Of a stretch of 64,000 bases of DNA, positions 50,551-58,938 are shown one piece after another. The stretch comes from Gemmatimonadota bacterium. Its GTDB lineage: Bacteria > Latescibacterota > UBA2968 > UBA8231. Each line of letters begins with the position of its first letter. The first letter of the stretch is position 1. The DNA lies in the NCBI GenBank assembly GCA_018673255.1, contig JABHDC010000065.1, positions 134,815-198,814 on the forward strand, given 5' to 3'. The notes beneath the pieces are model-generated. The model worked only from the letters and a program-made list of their open reading frames with translations. It ran no database searches and was not told the DNA's origin. Position numbers and translations under genes: made by a program.

Positions 50551-51728
50551 TGCCAAACGCAATGAATGTGAATAACAATATCGGCGCGATAAATGTGCGC
50601 CGTCATCTGAACACCAACAGTCTAGACCAGGGGATACGCCTCGAGCGTCTGTCCTCTGGGCTGCGAATTAACAGTGCCGAAGACGACGCGGCTGGTCTGA
50701 GTGTCTCAGAAGGATTCCGGGCGCAGATTACAGGCCTGACCATGGGCGTCCGCAATGCCGAGCAGGGCTCGAACCTGCTGCAGGTGGCGGAAGGATCGCT
50801 CAACGAGGTCAGCAGCATGCTCATCCGCATGCGCGAACTGGCCGTTCAGTCGTCCAACAGTACGATCAATGACAGGAATCGCGAAGCGATCGAGGCTGAG
50901 GTGACCCAGCTCAAGAATGAGATCGATCGCATCGCGCAGTCCACCGTGTACAACGATCAGACGATCCTGACCGGATTTGGTGCCCGAGCGGATGAGACGG
51001 TGTCGACGGCGCTCACCGACGAGGTAGATACGGGTGTCGCTCGGGTGGCGACGTCCGGAACGCCTACTGGCACATACACTTTCATCGATGCTGGCGGTGA
51101 CGGCGAGATCACCCTGGGGAACGGGACGGTGACCCAGACGATCCGGATGTCGACGCAATTGGATACGACGCTCAATGTAGCCACCGGGTCCACCGTGGTG
51201 GCCAACTTCGACCGCCTTGGGGTGCAGGTGACGCTCGCCGGCCAGGATGCGTCATCCAATACCACGGGCAGCTATGTCGATGGCGACCTCAATGGCAAGA
51301 CCGTTGTCGTCGTCGGTGGCACAGGAGGTTCGTTCCAGGTCGGTGCTGACGATGTCACAGCGGACCGCATCGAGGTGGGGATTCAGGATATGCGAGCATC
51401 GGCCGCCTTCCTGAATCTCAATACGGTCTCCCTGTCGACCCTGTTTTCCTCGCGCTCGGCAATTTCACAACTCGACGGCGCGATCAACAAAGTTGCCCAG
51501 GTTCGTGGGGATCTCGGTGCAGCCATGAATCGCCTCCAGCACACGATCAGTTTCACTGAGAACTCTATTGAGAACAACACCAATTCCGAGTCCACGATCC
51601 GTGACGCAGATATCGCCACCGAGGTCACGGCGCTCTCCAAGATCCAGGTCATGACGCAAGCCGCAACATCAATGCTGGCGCAGGCCAACCTTACCCCGCA
51701 GGGAGCCCTGCAGTTGATCGGGAACTAA
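50550..51728 (+). CDS. Flagellin 2
   Basis: 392 residues from ATG 50550 (a TTG at 50511 is in frame but lacks family similarity). N-terminus: MNVNNNIGAINVRRHLNTNS and LSSGLRINSAEDDAAGLSVS, GVRNAEQGSNLLQVAEGSL; C-terminus: TISFTENSIENNTNSESTIR and DADIATEVTALSKIQVMTQA with LAQANLTPQGALQLIGN. It has a compact central domain and the typical coiled-coil ends. Shares the SNLLQVAEGSLNEV segment with flagellin 3. Followed by a strong terminator. Confidence 0.94.
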   Translation: MPNAMNVNNNIGAINVRRHLNTNSLDQGIRLERLSSGLRINSAEDDAAGLSVSEGFRAQITGLTMGVRNAEQGSNLLQVAEGSLNEVSSMLIRMRELAVQSSNSTINDRNREAIEAEVTQLKNEIDRIAQSTVYNDQTILTGFGARADETVSTALTDEVDTGVARVATSGTPTGTYTFIDAGGDGEITLGNGTVTQTIRMSTQLDTTLNVATGSTVVANFDRLGVQVTLAGQDASSNTTGSYVDGDLNGKTVVVVGGTGGSFQVGADDVTADRIEVGIQDMRASAAFLNLNTVSLSTLFSSRSAISQLDGAINKVAQVRGDLGAAMNRLQHTISFTENSIENNTNSESTIRDADIATEVTALSKIQVMTQAATSMLAQANLTPQGALQLIGN

Positions 51729-51798
51729 CCCGATAGAGGGCAATTCGTTCCACCCGACGGGAATACAACGCCCAATATTCAGGGCAGATCAAGCCACC

Positions 51799-51841
51799 GA
51801 ATCGGGGCTCCTCAAAAAAGATGGGGAGCCCCGATTCAAGT
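51799..51841 (+). terminator. Rho-independent terminator after flagellin 2
   Basis: GAATCGGGGCTCC ... GGAGCCCCGATTC: 13 perfect pairs (51799-51811 with 51825-51837) with a 13-nt A-rich loop, then AAGTTTT. Confidence 0.9.
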
Positions 51842-51984
51842 TTTGGCAGGGTGCTGTCGATAAAGAGGACAGATCCTGTAAACAAGCAAAACCGCCGTGA
51901 ACGGATAAGGCCCCCGGCCATATACGCTCACAGTTGCCGCCGGACAAGGGGAGGGGATCCCCACTGGCGGCGAGATTTTCCGGT

Positions 51985-52012
51985 TAAAGCTTGTAGATCG
52001 GGATGCCGATAG
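51985..52012 (+). promoter_or_regulatory. Candidate sigma-28 promoter of flagellin 3
   Basis: TAAAGCTT-N12-GCCGATAG: 7 of 8 matches in each element to TAAAGTTT and GCCGATAA, with a spacer one base longer than ideal. Predicted start near 52020; leader about 210 nt. Confidence 0.65.
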
Positions 52013-52179
52013 ACAAATGTATATCAGTTTCATCCGGATCCCCGTCCCGGGATCCCAATTTAGGAGGGCATCACGAGTTTCTGTACCGTTGTAATGGTAA
52101 GATGTAGGTAAGAAGTCTATGAATCGATCGGAATAGGTATGAAGCAGCCGCGTTGGGGAACGAGGCAGCTTAATTCGAC

Positions 52180-52220
52180 AACGGCACGGATGCCGTTTGA
52201 CGATGAGATCAACAAGGAGG
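52180..52220 (+). promoter_or_regulatory. Candidate CsrA sites in the flagellin-3 leader
   Basis: AACGGC-[ACGGAT]-GCCGTT (52180-52197) is a 6-bp stem with the GGA-containing hexaloop expected of a CsrA site. 28 bp on, AACAAGGAGG (52211-52220) combines an ACAAGGA motif with the Shine-Dalgarno of ATG 52231. A further TTAGGAGG lies near 52061. Confidence 0.6.
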
Positions 52221-52230
52221 TTCGACGAAC

Positions 52231-53391
52231 ATGCCGCTCCGTGTAAATAACAACATTGCCGCCATCAATTCACGGCGACACTTGAATGCGAACAACAAGA
52301 CCCTGACGACGCGCCTCGAGCGTCTGTCTTCAGGGCTGCGCGTAAACCGTGCCGCGGACGACGCCGCAGGGCTGAGCATTCGCGAAGGTATGCGAGCAGA
52401 GATTGCCGGGTTGAAGATGAACGTCCTCAATGCCGAGCAGGGCTCGAACCTGCTGCAGGTGGCAGAAGGATCTCTTAACGAGGTCAATGCCCTCCTGATT
52501 CGTATGCAGGAACTAGCCACGCAGTCTTCGAACTCGACCGTCACCGACGTGAACCGTGAAGCCATTCAGGGCGAGTTCACTCAGTTGAGTTCTGAGATCG
52601 ATCGTATTGCTCAGGCCACGACGTATAACAACCAGAATCTGCTGACAGGTTTTGGTAACACGGTGACGTCCTCGTCCACCGTGGTGACCGGCAGCGCTAC
52701 CAGTGGTGTCACGCGAGTGAACATCTCTGGTGCTCAGGCGGGCACGTATACGTTCACTGACGCCGCTGGTGATTCAACCATCACCCTCGGCAATGGCACG
52801 GTCTCGCAGACCATCTCGGTCGGTACGATTCTGGATGGTACGCAGGTTGCTACTGGAACACAGGTAGTGGCGAACTTTGACCGTATTGGCGTCCAGGTCA
52901 CCCTCGCGGGTGCAGGTGTCGCCAATGCTGCCGGGCAGTATACCGACGGCGACCTCAGTGCGCAGAATATCATTGTTGAATCGGGAACAGGTGGTTCGTT
53001 CCAGGTCGGTCCGAAGGATCGGTCTTTCAACCGGATCGAACTCACCATCGGTGACATGGGTGCAACCGGCGAGAATTTGAATCTGACCGGCGCGTCCGTG
53101 GCAACGATCTCGACTTCCCGTACAACGATTACACAGATCGACCAGGCAATCCTTGCTGTGTCACAACAGCGCGGTGACCTGGGTGCGTTCCAGAATCGCC
53201 TCAATTTCACGATCGCTTATACCGAGAATGAGATTGAGAACATTCAAGCCTCGGAGGCGTCCATCAGCGATGCTGATATCGCCGCCGAAGTCACATCCTT
53301 TACCAGGGCTCAGATCCTGTCGCAGGCCGCGACAGCGATGTTGGCCCAGGCAAATGTGCTTCCGCAGAACGCACTGTCCCTGCTGCAGTAG
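52231..53391 (+). CDS. Flagellin 3
   Basis: 386 residues with both conserved ends: NNNIAAINSRRHLNANNKTL, RLSSGLRVNRAADDAAGLSI, NAEQGSNLLQVAEGSLNEVN; C-terminal FTIAYTENEIENIQASEASI, DADIAAEVTSFTRAQILSQA and ANVLPQNALSLLQ. Its centre is short and similar in pattern to flagellin 2 (SGAQAGTYTFTDAAGDSTIT), indicating recent duplication. Shine-Dalgarno AAGGAGG lies 10 bp before ATG. Followed after 167 bp by flaG. Confidence 0.94.
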   Translation: MPLRVNNNIAAINSRRHLNANNKTLTTRLERLSSGLRVNRAADDAAGLSIREGMRAEIAGLKMNVLNAEQGSNLLQVAEGSLNEVNALLIRMQELATQSSNSTVTDVNREAIQGEFTQLSSEIDRIAQATTYNNQNLLTGFGNTVTSSSTVVTGSATSGVTRVNISGAQAGTYTFTDAAGDSTITLGNGTVSQTISVGTILDGTQVATGTQVVANFDRIGVQVTLAGAGVANAAGQYTDGDLSAQNIIVESGTGGSFQVGPKDRSFNRIELTIGDMGATGENLNLTGASVATISTSRTTITQIDQAILAVSQQRGDLGAFQNRLNFTIAYTENEIENIQASEASISDADIAAEVTSFTRAQILSQAATAMLAQANVLPQNALSLLQ

Positions 53392-53558
53392 TTTCAGAGA
53401 CTCGCGTTACTGCACAGGATGTGGATGGATGATTGGGTGGTTGGCGCCAGGCACTTCGGTGTTTGGCGCCGCCTCCCTTCACCACGACGCGAGAGTCAAG
53501 GCAGGACAACAAGGTGGAAGAGTTCAAAGGGATGTCCATTACAGAGAGGCAGAATACA

Positions 53559-53939
53559 ATGGACGCAATCAGCGTCACAAAGGTCGTCGGCGCGCTATCC
53601 CGCGAGAGCTCCCGACCTACTCCGAGGCCGCGGAACGTTGCTGGGGTTCTCTCCAGTGACGCCGCCTTGGCGCCACAAGCCAAGGCAGCAAGTTCGGCGG
53701 CGGTACAGCCTGCAGAGCCTGAGGTTGTTCAGCAGCTCGCAGCCGAACTCGGAAACGCACTGAATCAGAACCAGGGAGATTACTCGGTCTCAGTCGACCA
53801 GGACTCTGGTGTGATGATTGTGCGCATTACCGACGAAGTCACTGGTGAGGTCGTCAAGCAGATTCCAGCTGAGGAGCTTCTCGAGGTGGATCAGAGTATG
53901 GAGAAGATCGTAGGTCTTCTCATCGACGATCTGGCATGA
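53559..53939 (+). CDS. flaG: FlaG-family flagellar protein
   Basis: 126 residues from ATG 53559, chosen because GAGAGG lies 9 bp upstream; an ATG at 53532 is also in frame. The C-terminal half is the FlaG domain: LNQNQGDYSVSVDQDSGVMI, VRITDEVTGEVVKQIPAEEL and MEKIVGLLIDDLA, whose V.DEDTGEVVRQIP core is diagnostic. The N-terminal half is low-complexity (Ala, Pro, Ser). FlaG limits filament length in some bacteria; its place just before fliD is standard. Confidence 0.88.
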   Translation: MDAISVTKVVGALSRESSRPTPRPRNVAGVLSSDAALAPQAKAASSAAVQPAEPEVVQQLAAELGNALNQNQGDYSVSVDQDSGVMIVRITDEVTGEVVKQIPAEELLEVDQSMEKIVGLLIDDLA

Positions 53940-53990
53940 AGTTCACGCACCTGTAGTTGAGTCGCAGCAGTTCAGGACACCTCTGCTGAC

Positions 53991-54017
53991 GCGCGCCGCT
54001 TCGCCCCAGCGGCGCGC
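53991..54017 (+). terminator. Strong hairpin after flaG
   Basis: GCGCGCCGCT-tcgcccc-AGCGGCGCGC: 10 perfect GC-rich pairs, about 50 bp after the flaG stop. No T-run, so it may reduce but not end transcription toward fliD. Confidence 0.6.
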
Positions 54018-54077
54018 CATAGAGGCAGAGAACATCACTCGGTACGAAGCTGGTGATGACGAGTCCTCAGATACGGT

Positions 54078-54111
54078 AGCGCAGTGGGCTCGTTGGTTTC
54101 CTCACTGCGCT
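54078..54111 (+). promoter_or_regulatory. Hairpin in the fliD leader
   Basis: AGCGCAGTG ... CACTGCGCT, 9 perfect pairs with a 16-nt loop (54078-54086 with 54103-54111), about 60-95 bp upstream of the fliD ATG. Possibly structural or regulatory. Confidence 0.5.
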
Positions 54112-54171
54112 GTCGTCGTTTCGCGCACTTCGACGTACCCATGATGGGCAACGGAGGCGCCAGGAATAGAG

Positions 54172-57100
54172 ATGTCCCAAGGAATCACATTTCAAGGTTT
54201 AGGATCCGGTCTCGACACCGGCTCCATCATCGAACAGCTCGTCGCCATCGAGCAGCGCCCCGTGACGCTCATTCAGCAGCGTCAGGCGACCCTCGAGACG
54301 CAGAAGCTGGCGATTACCGACATCAATTCCGCCCTGCTCAATCTGAAGAGCAAGGCTGAGAATCTGGCAGATGACGATCTGTTCTCGATCACCAAGATCA
54401 ACTCATCCGACAGCTCGAAAGTCTCCGTCTCGGCGACGAACGATGCAGCCATCGGTTCGATCAATGTGGAGGTCCTTGAACTGGCGCAAGCCCGATCGCT
54501 GTCATCGCGATCATTTACGGCCTCGGACGAGGATCTGGATCTTTCAGGTGAGTTCATTGTCAATGGCGTCGGCATCGAGATCAAGTCGACGGACAGCCTG
54601 ATCGATGTGCGCGACGCGATCAATGCCGCCGATGCGGGCATCAACGCACAGATTCTCACCGTTGCTGATGGCGACAATCGACTGATCGTCAGTGCCGAAG
54701 AAGTTGGTGCCGCCGGCTTCGATCTGCGCGATGCCTCCACTGAGGATGTGCTGCAGGGCCTGGGTCTCACGTCGGCTGCGACGGAAGTGAAGAACACGTT
54801 CGCTGATGGGGCTCGTTCGGCGCAATTCCTTTCAGAGACCGACAGTGTCGGTGATCTGCTCAATCTTGGATCGCCCCCGACGGGGACGGTCTCGATTGCG
54901 GGGACCGACATCACCGTCGATCTGGCGACCGATTCGCTGACCAGCATCGCCGACAGCATCAACACCGCCGCGATTGCCGGTGTCACCGCCGCGGTAACCA
55001 GTGTCGATGAAGGCGGACTGACGCGTTACCAACTGGAGATCCAGGGTACAACCGAGATTGTCGACAACACCGGCTCCATGGAGACCATGGGTCTGATTGA
55101 TTCGGGAGGCAGCGTGGTTGATGAGATCATCGCTGGAGCCGAAACCGACGCGTTCACGAGTACGACGACATCTCTGGGTTCACTGTTGTCATTGGGCAGC
55201 GGCCCCCAGGGCTCGATCTCCATTGCTGGCCAGAGCATCGCCGTCGACCTGGCCGAGGACAGTCTCACCGACATCCAGACCCGTATCAATGATGCGGCGA
55301 TTGCCGGCGTCACGGCGACGGTGACCAATAACTCTGACGCGGATGGGAACAGCCAGTTTCGACTGCGGATCGATGGTACGACCGATTTCGTCGATGATGG
55401 CAATATTCTCGAGAGTCTCGGCGTGTTGCAGGGCTCGAATTCAGCATTCGAGTCAGTGGCCCGCGTACTCACGGCGAATTCTCCCAACTCGGTGCGTGGC
55501 GCAGTTCTCAATCCCGTAGGTGGTAGCGGGGCCAAGAGCATGGAAGTGGCCAGCGATGCTGACCCGTTGTCGACAACGATCGGCTCCACCGCCAGTGGCA
55601 GTGTCTCGATTGATGGTGTCGCCGTCGCCATTGACTTCAATACGGATTCGCTGAACGACGTGCGCGACAAGATCAACGCCGCTGGGATCAGTGGCGTCTC
55701 GGCGACGGTGAACGCAACCGGTCCTGCCGCTTTCGAGCTGGAAATCTCGGGTACGCAGACCTTCGACGACGATGGCGGCGTGTTACAGGATCTCGGCGTG
55801 GTCGAGGCCAACACCACGGCCACGGACAATACTCGCTTCCGTGACATCGCCAATGGGAATGTGCAGGCCGGTGACTCGATCACGATCAGCGGCCGCAATC
55901 GGGATGGCGATCAGATCGCCGGCACATTCACGATCAGCAACACCAATCTGCGGATCGACAATCTGCTTAGCACGGTAGAAGGACTCTTCGGTGATGACGT
56001 GACCGCTTCCGTCGACGCCATGGGGAGGATTTCGCTGGCTGATAATCTCGCCGGCACCAGTTCCATGGCCCTGACCCTGACGGCGAACAACGAGGGCGGT
56101 GGAAATCTGTCCTTCGGTGATCTGTCCGTCACGACGCAGGGGGCTGACGCGAGATCTTCCCAGTTGCAGGCCGGGACCGATGCCGAGGTCCGCATCAACG
56201 GCATCACGCTGAGTCGCTCTACGAACACGATCACCGACGCCGTCGAGGGCGTGACGCTGACCTTGAATGGGTTGACGGACGAAGATGAGGTCGTCGAAGT
56301 CAGCGTGACGAAGGACGACACCACGCAGTTGCGAAGTCAGTTGGAGGGATTCGTCGCCGAATACAATACGGCTATGGGTCTCATTCAGGCGCAGATGGCG
56401 GTGGATACCGACTCGGGCGAGAGTAGTTCCCTTACCGGCGATGCCACCATTCTGGGCGTACAGTCGAGACTTCGTTCGGCCATCATCAACGAGATCGATG
56501 TAGAAGGCGAATTCAATGCCCTCGTCTTCATGGGCATCAACTTCGACCGCAGTGGCCAACTGACGATCAATGACTCGCGCCTCACCGAGGCGCTGGAGAA
56601 CAATCTCGAGGACGTGCAAGCGTTATTCGTGGAACGCGGCAGTACGTCGAATTCGGGCGTGGAGTTCGTTCGCTCTACCACGAAGACGTTGGCTGGCGGC
56701 TATTCGCTGGACATTACCCAGGCCGCTCAACAGGCCGAGCTTCTCGGCAGCGTTGACCTGTCGGACGGGCTGGCTGAAGCTCAGACGCTGACGATTTCGG
56801 AAGTCGGCAGCCTGACCAACGCGGCTGCTGTTGAACTGGCTGCAGGTGATACCACCGATGACATCGTCGAGAAGGTCAATAGCGCCCTCAACAGCCAGGT
56901 GGCTGAAGTCCGCCGTGGCTCGGTAGCCAACACGACCGATGGTGCAGCCGCGATCGATGAGGGTACGGCCTTTGCCGAGATCTTCGGAGCTGGTGTCGTC
57001 AATGGTGACAGCATCAGGATCCAGGGAACCACTCACGACGGGGCGGCCGTGTTGCGGTCCTACGCGATCGAGGATGCAGCGACCCAGACCGTCGGTGATC

Positions 57101-57840
57101 TGCTGAACGAGGTCCGCTCAACATTCGGGAACAACATCAGCGCCAATATTGACGCTGACGGCCGGATTCTGGTGACAGACAACCAGGTGGGACCGAGCAA
57201 TCTGACCGTCACCTTGGTGGAAGACAACGAAGGGGGAGGCAACCTCGACCTCGGCAGCATCGAGGCGGAGACGGAGGGGCGTTACCCGATGGAAATCACT
57301 GCCGTCAACCAGGATGGCAAGTTGCTCCTCCGGCATGATACTTTCGGTGACAATGCCGGATTCAGCGTCACTCAGAGTGTCGATCAACTGGGTCTGTCGA
57401 CGGACGAGGTGCGGGGCGCCGATGTGGGAGGCACGATCAATGGTGAAGCGGCAGATGGATTTGGCCGGATTCTTACCGGTTCACGTGACAATGCGACGAC
57501 TGATGGTCTGACCATTCGTGTTACGACGACGCAAGAGGATCTGGATGCCAATGGCAGCGAGCTTGGGAGTGTCGATATCGTCTATGGCGTGGGGCGATCT
57601 CTCACGGATCTGCTATCTTTCATCACCGATGACATCGATGGAACGCTGAAGACACGCGAAGATGCCATTGATGACACCCTCGATAATCTGGGTGATCAGA
57701 TCACGGCCTTGAATCGTCGCGTCGAGCAGACGCGGGCGCATCTGGTCAGCAAGTTTGCGACGTTGGAAGGGAGTCTGGCGACGCTGCAGTCTCAGGGAGA
57801 TTTCCTTACTTCCCAGCTCGCCGGTCTGTCGGCCGGTTAA
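54172..57840 (+). CDS. fliD: Filament cap protein FliD, expanded (1222 aa)
   Basis: Cap protein that folds flagellin at the filament tip. The N-terminus ITFQGLGSGLDTGSIIEQLV and the C-terminal RVEQTRAHLVSKFATLEGSL with LQSQGDFLTSQLAGL are canonical, but the protein is over twice the usual 450-500 residues. The middle holds at least four flagellin-hook-IN-like modules with G(S/T)(V/I)SI.G...VD....SL..I...IN.A.I.GV.A.V: near residues 115-160, 225-275, 335-385 and 462-512. A second kind of repeat, starting GDSI.I.G...DG, occurs near 566-650 and 944-1030, each ending NEGGGNL. AGGAATAGAG supplies the Shine-Dalgarno. Confidence 0.92.
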   Translation: MSQGITFQGLGSGLDTGSIIEQLVAIEQRPVTLIQQRQATLETQKLAITDINSALLNLKSKAENLADDDLFSITKINSSDSSKVSVSATNDAAIGSINVEVLELAQARSLSSRSFTASDEDLDLSGEFIVNGVGIEIKSTDSLIDVRDAINAADAGINAQILTVADGDNRLIVSAEEVGAAGFDLRDASTEDVLQGLGLTSAATEVKNTFADGARSAQFLSETDSVGDLLNLGSPPTGTVSIAGTDITVDLATDSLTSIADSINTAAIAGVTAAVTSVDEGGLTRYQLEIQGTTEIVDNTGSMETMGLIDSGGSVVDEIIAGAETDAFTSTTTSLGSLLSLGSGPQGSISIAGQSIAVDLAEDSLTDIQTRINDAAIAGVTATVTNNSDADGNSQFRLRIDGTTDFVDDGNILESLGVLQGSNSAFESVARVLTANSPNSVRGAVLNPVGGSGAKSMEVASDADPLSTTIGSTASGSVSIDGVAVAIDFNTDSLNDVRDKINAAGISGVSATVNATGPAAFELEISGTQTFDDDGGVLQDLGVVEANTTATDNTRFRDIANGNVQAGDSITISGRNRDGDQIAGTFTISNTNLRIDNLLSTVEGLFGDDVTASVDAMGRISLADNLAGTSSMALTLTANNEGGGNLSFGDLSVTTQGADARSSQLQAGTDAEVRINGITLSRSTNTITDAVEGVTLTLNGLTDEDEVVEVSVTKDDTTQLRSQLEGFVAEYNTAMGLIQAQMAVDTDSGESSSLTGDATILGVQSRLRSAIINEIDVEGEFNALVFMGINFDRSGQLTINDSRLTEALENNLEDVQALFVERGSTSNSGVEFVRSTTKTLAGGYSLDITQAAQQAELLGSVDLSDGLAEAQTLTISEVGSLTNAAAVELAAGDTTDDIVEKVNSALNSQVAEVRRGSVANTTDGAAAIDEGTAFAEIFGAGVVNGDSIRIQGTTHDGAAVLRSYAIEDAATQTVGDLLNEVRSTFGNNISANIDADGRILVTDNQVGPSNLTVTLVEDNEGGGNLDLGSIEAETEGRYPMEITAVNQDGKLLLRHDTFGDNAGFSVTQSVDQLGLSTDEVRGADVGGTINGEAADGFGRILTGSRDNATTDGLTIRVTTTQEDLDANGSELGSVDIVYGVGRSLTDLLSFITDDIDGTLKTREDAIDDTLDNLGDQITALNRRVEQTRAHLVSKFATLEGSLATLQSQGDFLTSQLAGLSAG

Positions 57841-57875
57841 GTCGCTGATTGAATCCGAGTGGCGAAGAGAGATCT

Positions 57876-58307
57876 ATGAATCGTAGCCCAGGGCACCGCC
57901 AGTACAATGCGGTGCAGATCAAGACCGCGAACAAGGGACAACTCATTGTCCTTCTCTATCAGGGCGCCCTGAGGAACATGAGGAAGGCGCTGCTCCAGTT
58001 GGAGGGGAAGGACATGGAAGGCAAGGGGAATTCTCTCATCAAGGCCCAGGACATCATCCTGGAATTGATGTGTGCCCTTGACCAGAGCATGCTCAACGAG
58101 GGCAACGAATTGGCTGCGAATCTTCAGCGTCTCTATCTGTATTGCTACCGCCAGCTCGTGCAGGCGAATCTCAAGATGACTCCCAAGCCCATTGAGGAAG
58201 TGATTGAGTTGCTGGCAAATCTTCTGGAGGCCTGGGAGCAGGTAGCGGCCAACGGGGGCACCGATGGTGGCGGCAGTCCCCAACCCACTGTGGCCCTGAC
58301 GGGTTGA
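57876..58307 (+). CDS. fliS: Flagellin export chaperone FliS
   Basis: 143 residues from ATG 57876 (TTG 57849 would add 9). It binds the flagellin C-terminus and prevents premature polymerisation. Family signature: QYNAVQIKTANKGQLIVLLY with LYQGALRNMRKAL and IKAQDIILELMCALDQSM, followed by NLQRLYLYCYRQLVQANLK and EVIELLANLLEAWEQV. The start follows fliD by 35 bp, the usual order. Confidence 0.93.
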   Translation: MNRSPGHRQYNAVQIKTANKGQLIVLLYQGALRNMRKALLQLEGKDMEGKGNSLIKAQDIILELMCALDQSMLNEGNELAANLQRLYLYCYRQLVQANLKMTPKPIEEVIELLANLLEAWEQVAANGGTDGGGSPQPTVALTG

Positions 58308-58318
58308 GGTCGCCAGAT

Positions 58319-58750
58319 ATGCCAGCTACCATCGACATCCGCGCCCACGTCGACTTTCTCGACGCTCAGTGTGAAGACTTTCAGCAGATGCAGGGGCTCG
58401 GGCGTCGTCAGCGCGAGTGTCTGTTGCGAGACGACCTGAAAGGCCTGAGTCAGGCCATGACGCAGATGCAGGAGCTCATGGTCCGTGTCCGTCTCCGGCA
58501 ACGCGATCTGGCAGTTGAGCTTGATGAGGAGACCCGACATCTGCCTGAGGTGGCTGAACGCGTCGAACGCCTGCGTCACCTGATCGAGTCGATCGCTCAG
58601 GTCCGCTCCCAGAGCGAGGATGCCACGCGCACGCTGCTGCGCCAGACTCGCCAGGAGATAGAGCAGTCGACCCGTCAGAAGCGGGCCAGGCGTGGATATG
58701 GCCAGGCTGCTCGTGTGAACGAACCCCGATTTACCGACGGACTTCGATAA
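58319..58750 (+). CDS. FliT-like helical protein (tentative flagellar chaperone)
   Basis: 143 residues, almost entirely predicted helix with heptads and many Arg, Glu and Gln. It begins IDIRAHVDFLDAQCEDFQQM, then RQRECLLRDDLKGLSQAMTQ, and ends with an Arg-rich tail. It lies 11 bp after fliS where fliT usually sits, has GAGGT 9 bp upstream of ATG, and resembles the coiled-coil FliT/FlgN type by shape rather than sequence. FliT would chaperone FliD and control the master regulator in enterics; that role is inferred only from position. Confidence 0.5.
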   Translation: MPATIDIRAHVDFLDAQCEDFQQMQGLGRRQRECLLRDDLKGLSQAMTQMQELMVRVRLRQRDLAVELDEETRHLPEVAERVERLRHLIESIAQVRSQSEDATRTLLRQTRQEIEQSTRQKRARRGYGQAARVNEPRFTDGLR

Positions 58751-58760
58751 CCCACACCTT

Positions 58761-58776
58761 TGTCACACCCCTTGTT
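58761..58776 (+). promoter_or_regulatory. Degenerate sigma-54 promoter-like sequence
   Basis: TGTCAC-ACCCC-TTGTT lies between the FliT-like gene and the flgM sigma-28 promoter. It matches the flagellin-1 promoter at 14 of 16 bases, but both essential doublets are altered by one base (GG to GT, GC to GT), so it is probably inactive. Confidence 0.4.
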
Positions 58777-58833
58777 GAAGGGCGAATGAGTGAAGAGCCG
58801 ATTGGCTGTTCCGGGGTGTCGTGGTATATTCGT

Positions 58834-58860
58834 TAAAGTTTCTGTTGTCGCTGCCGATAA
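58834..58860 (+). promoter_or_regulatory. Perfect sigma-28 promoter of flgM
   Basis: TAAAGTTT-N11-GCCGATAA is identical to the textbook FliA consensus with the exact 11-bp spacer. Predicted start near 58868, about 70 bp before the flgM ATG. Confidence 0.95.
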
Positions 58861-58938
58861 GTATGGATAGAGGCGGAAGTCCGATCCCTTTCCTTCCCCG
58901 GGAAAGACGGGTCGCTACCAGAGCAAAGGGGGGAGCAC

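Noticed and set aside
54090..54110. TGGTTT-CCTCA-CTGCG before fliD
   Set aside because: GG and GC spacing fits sigma-54, but only about half of the other bases do; inside a hairpin.
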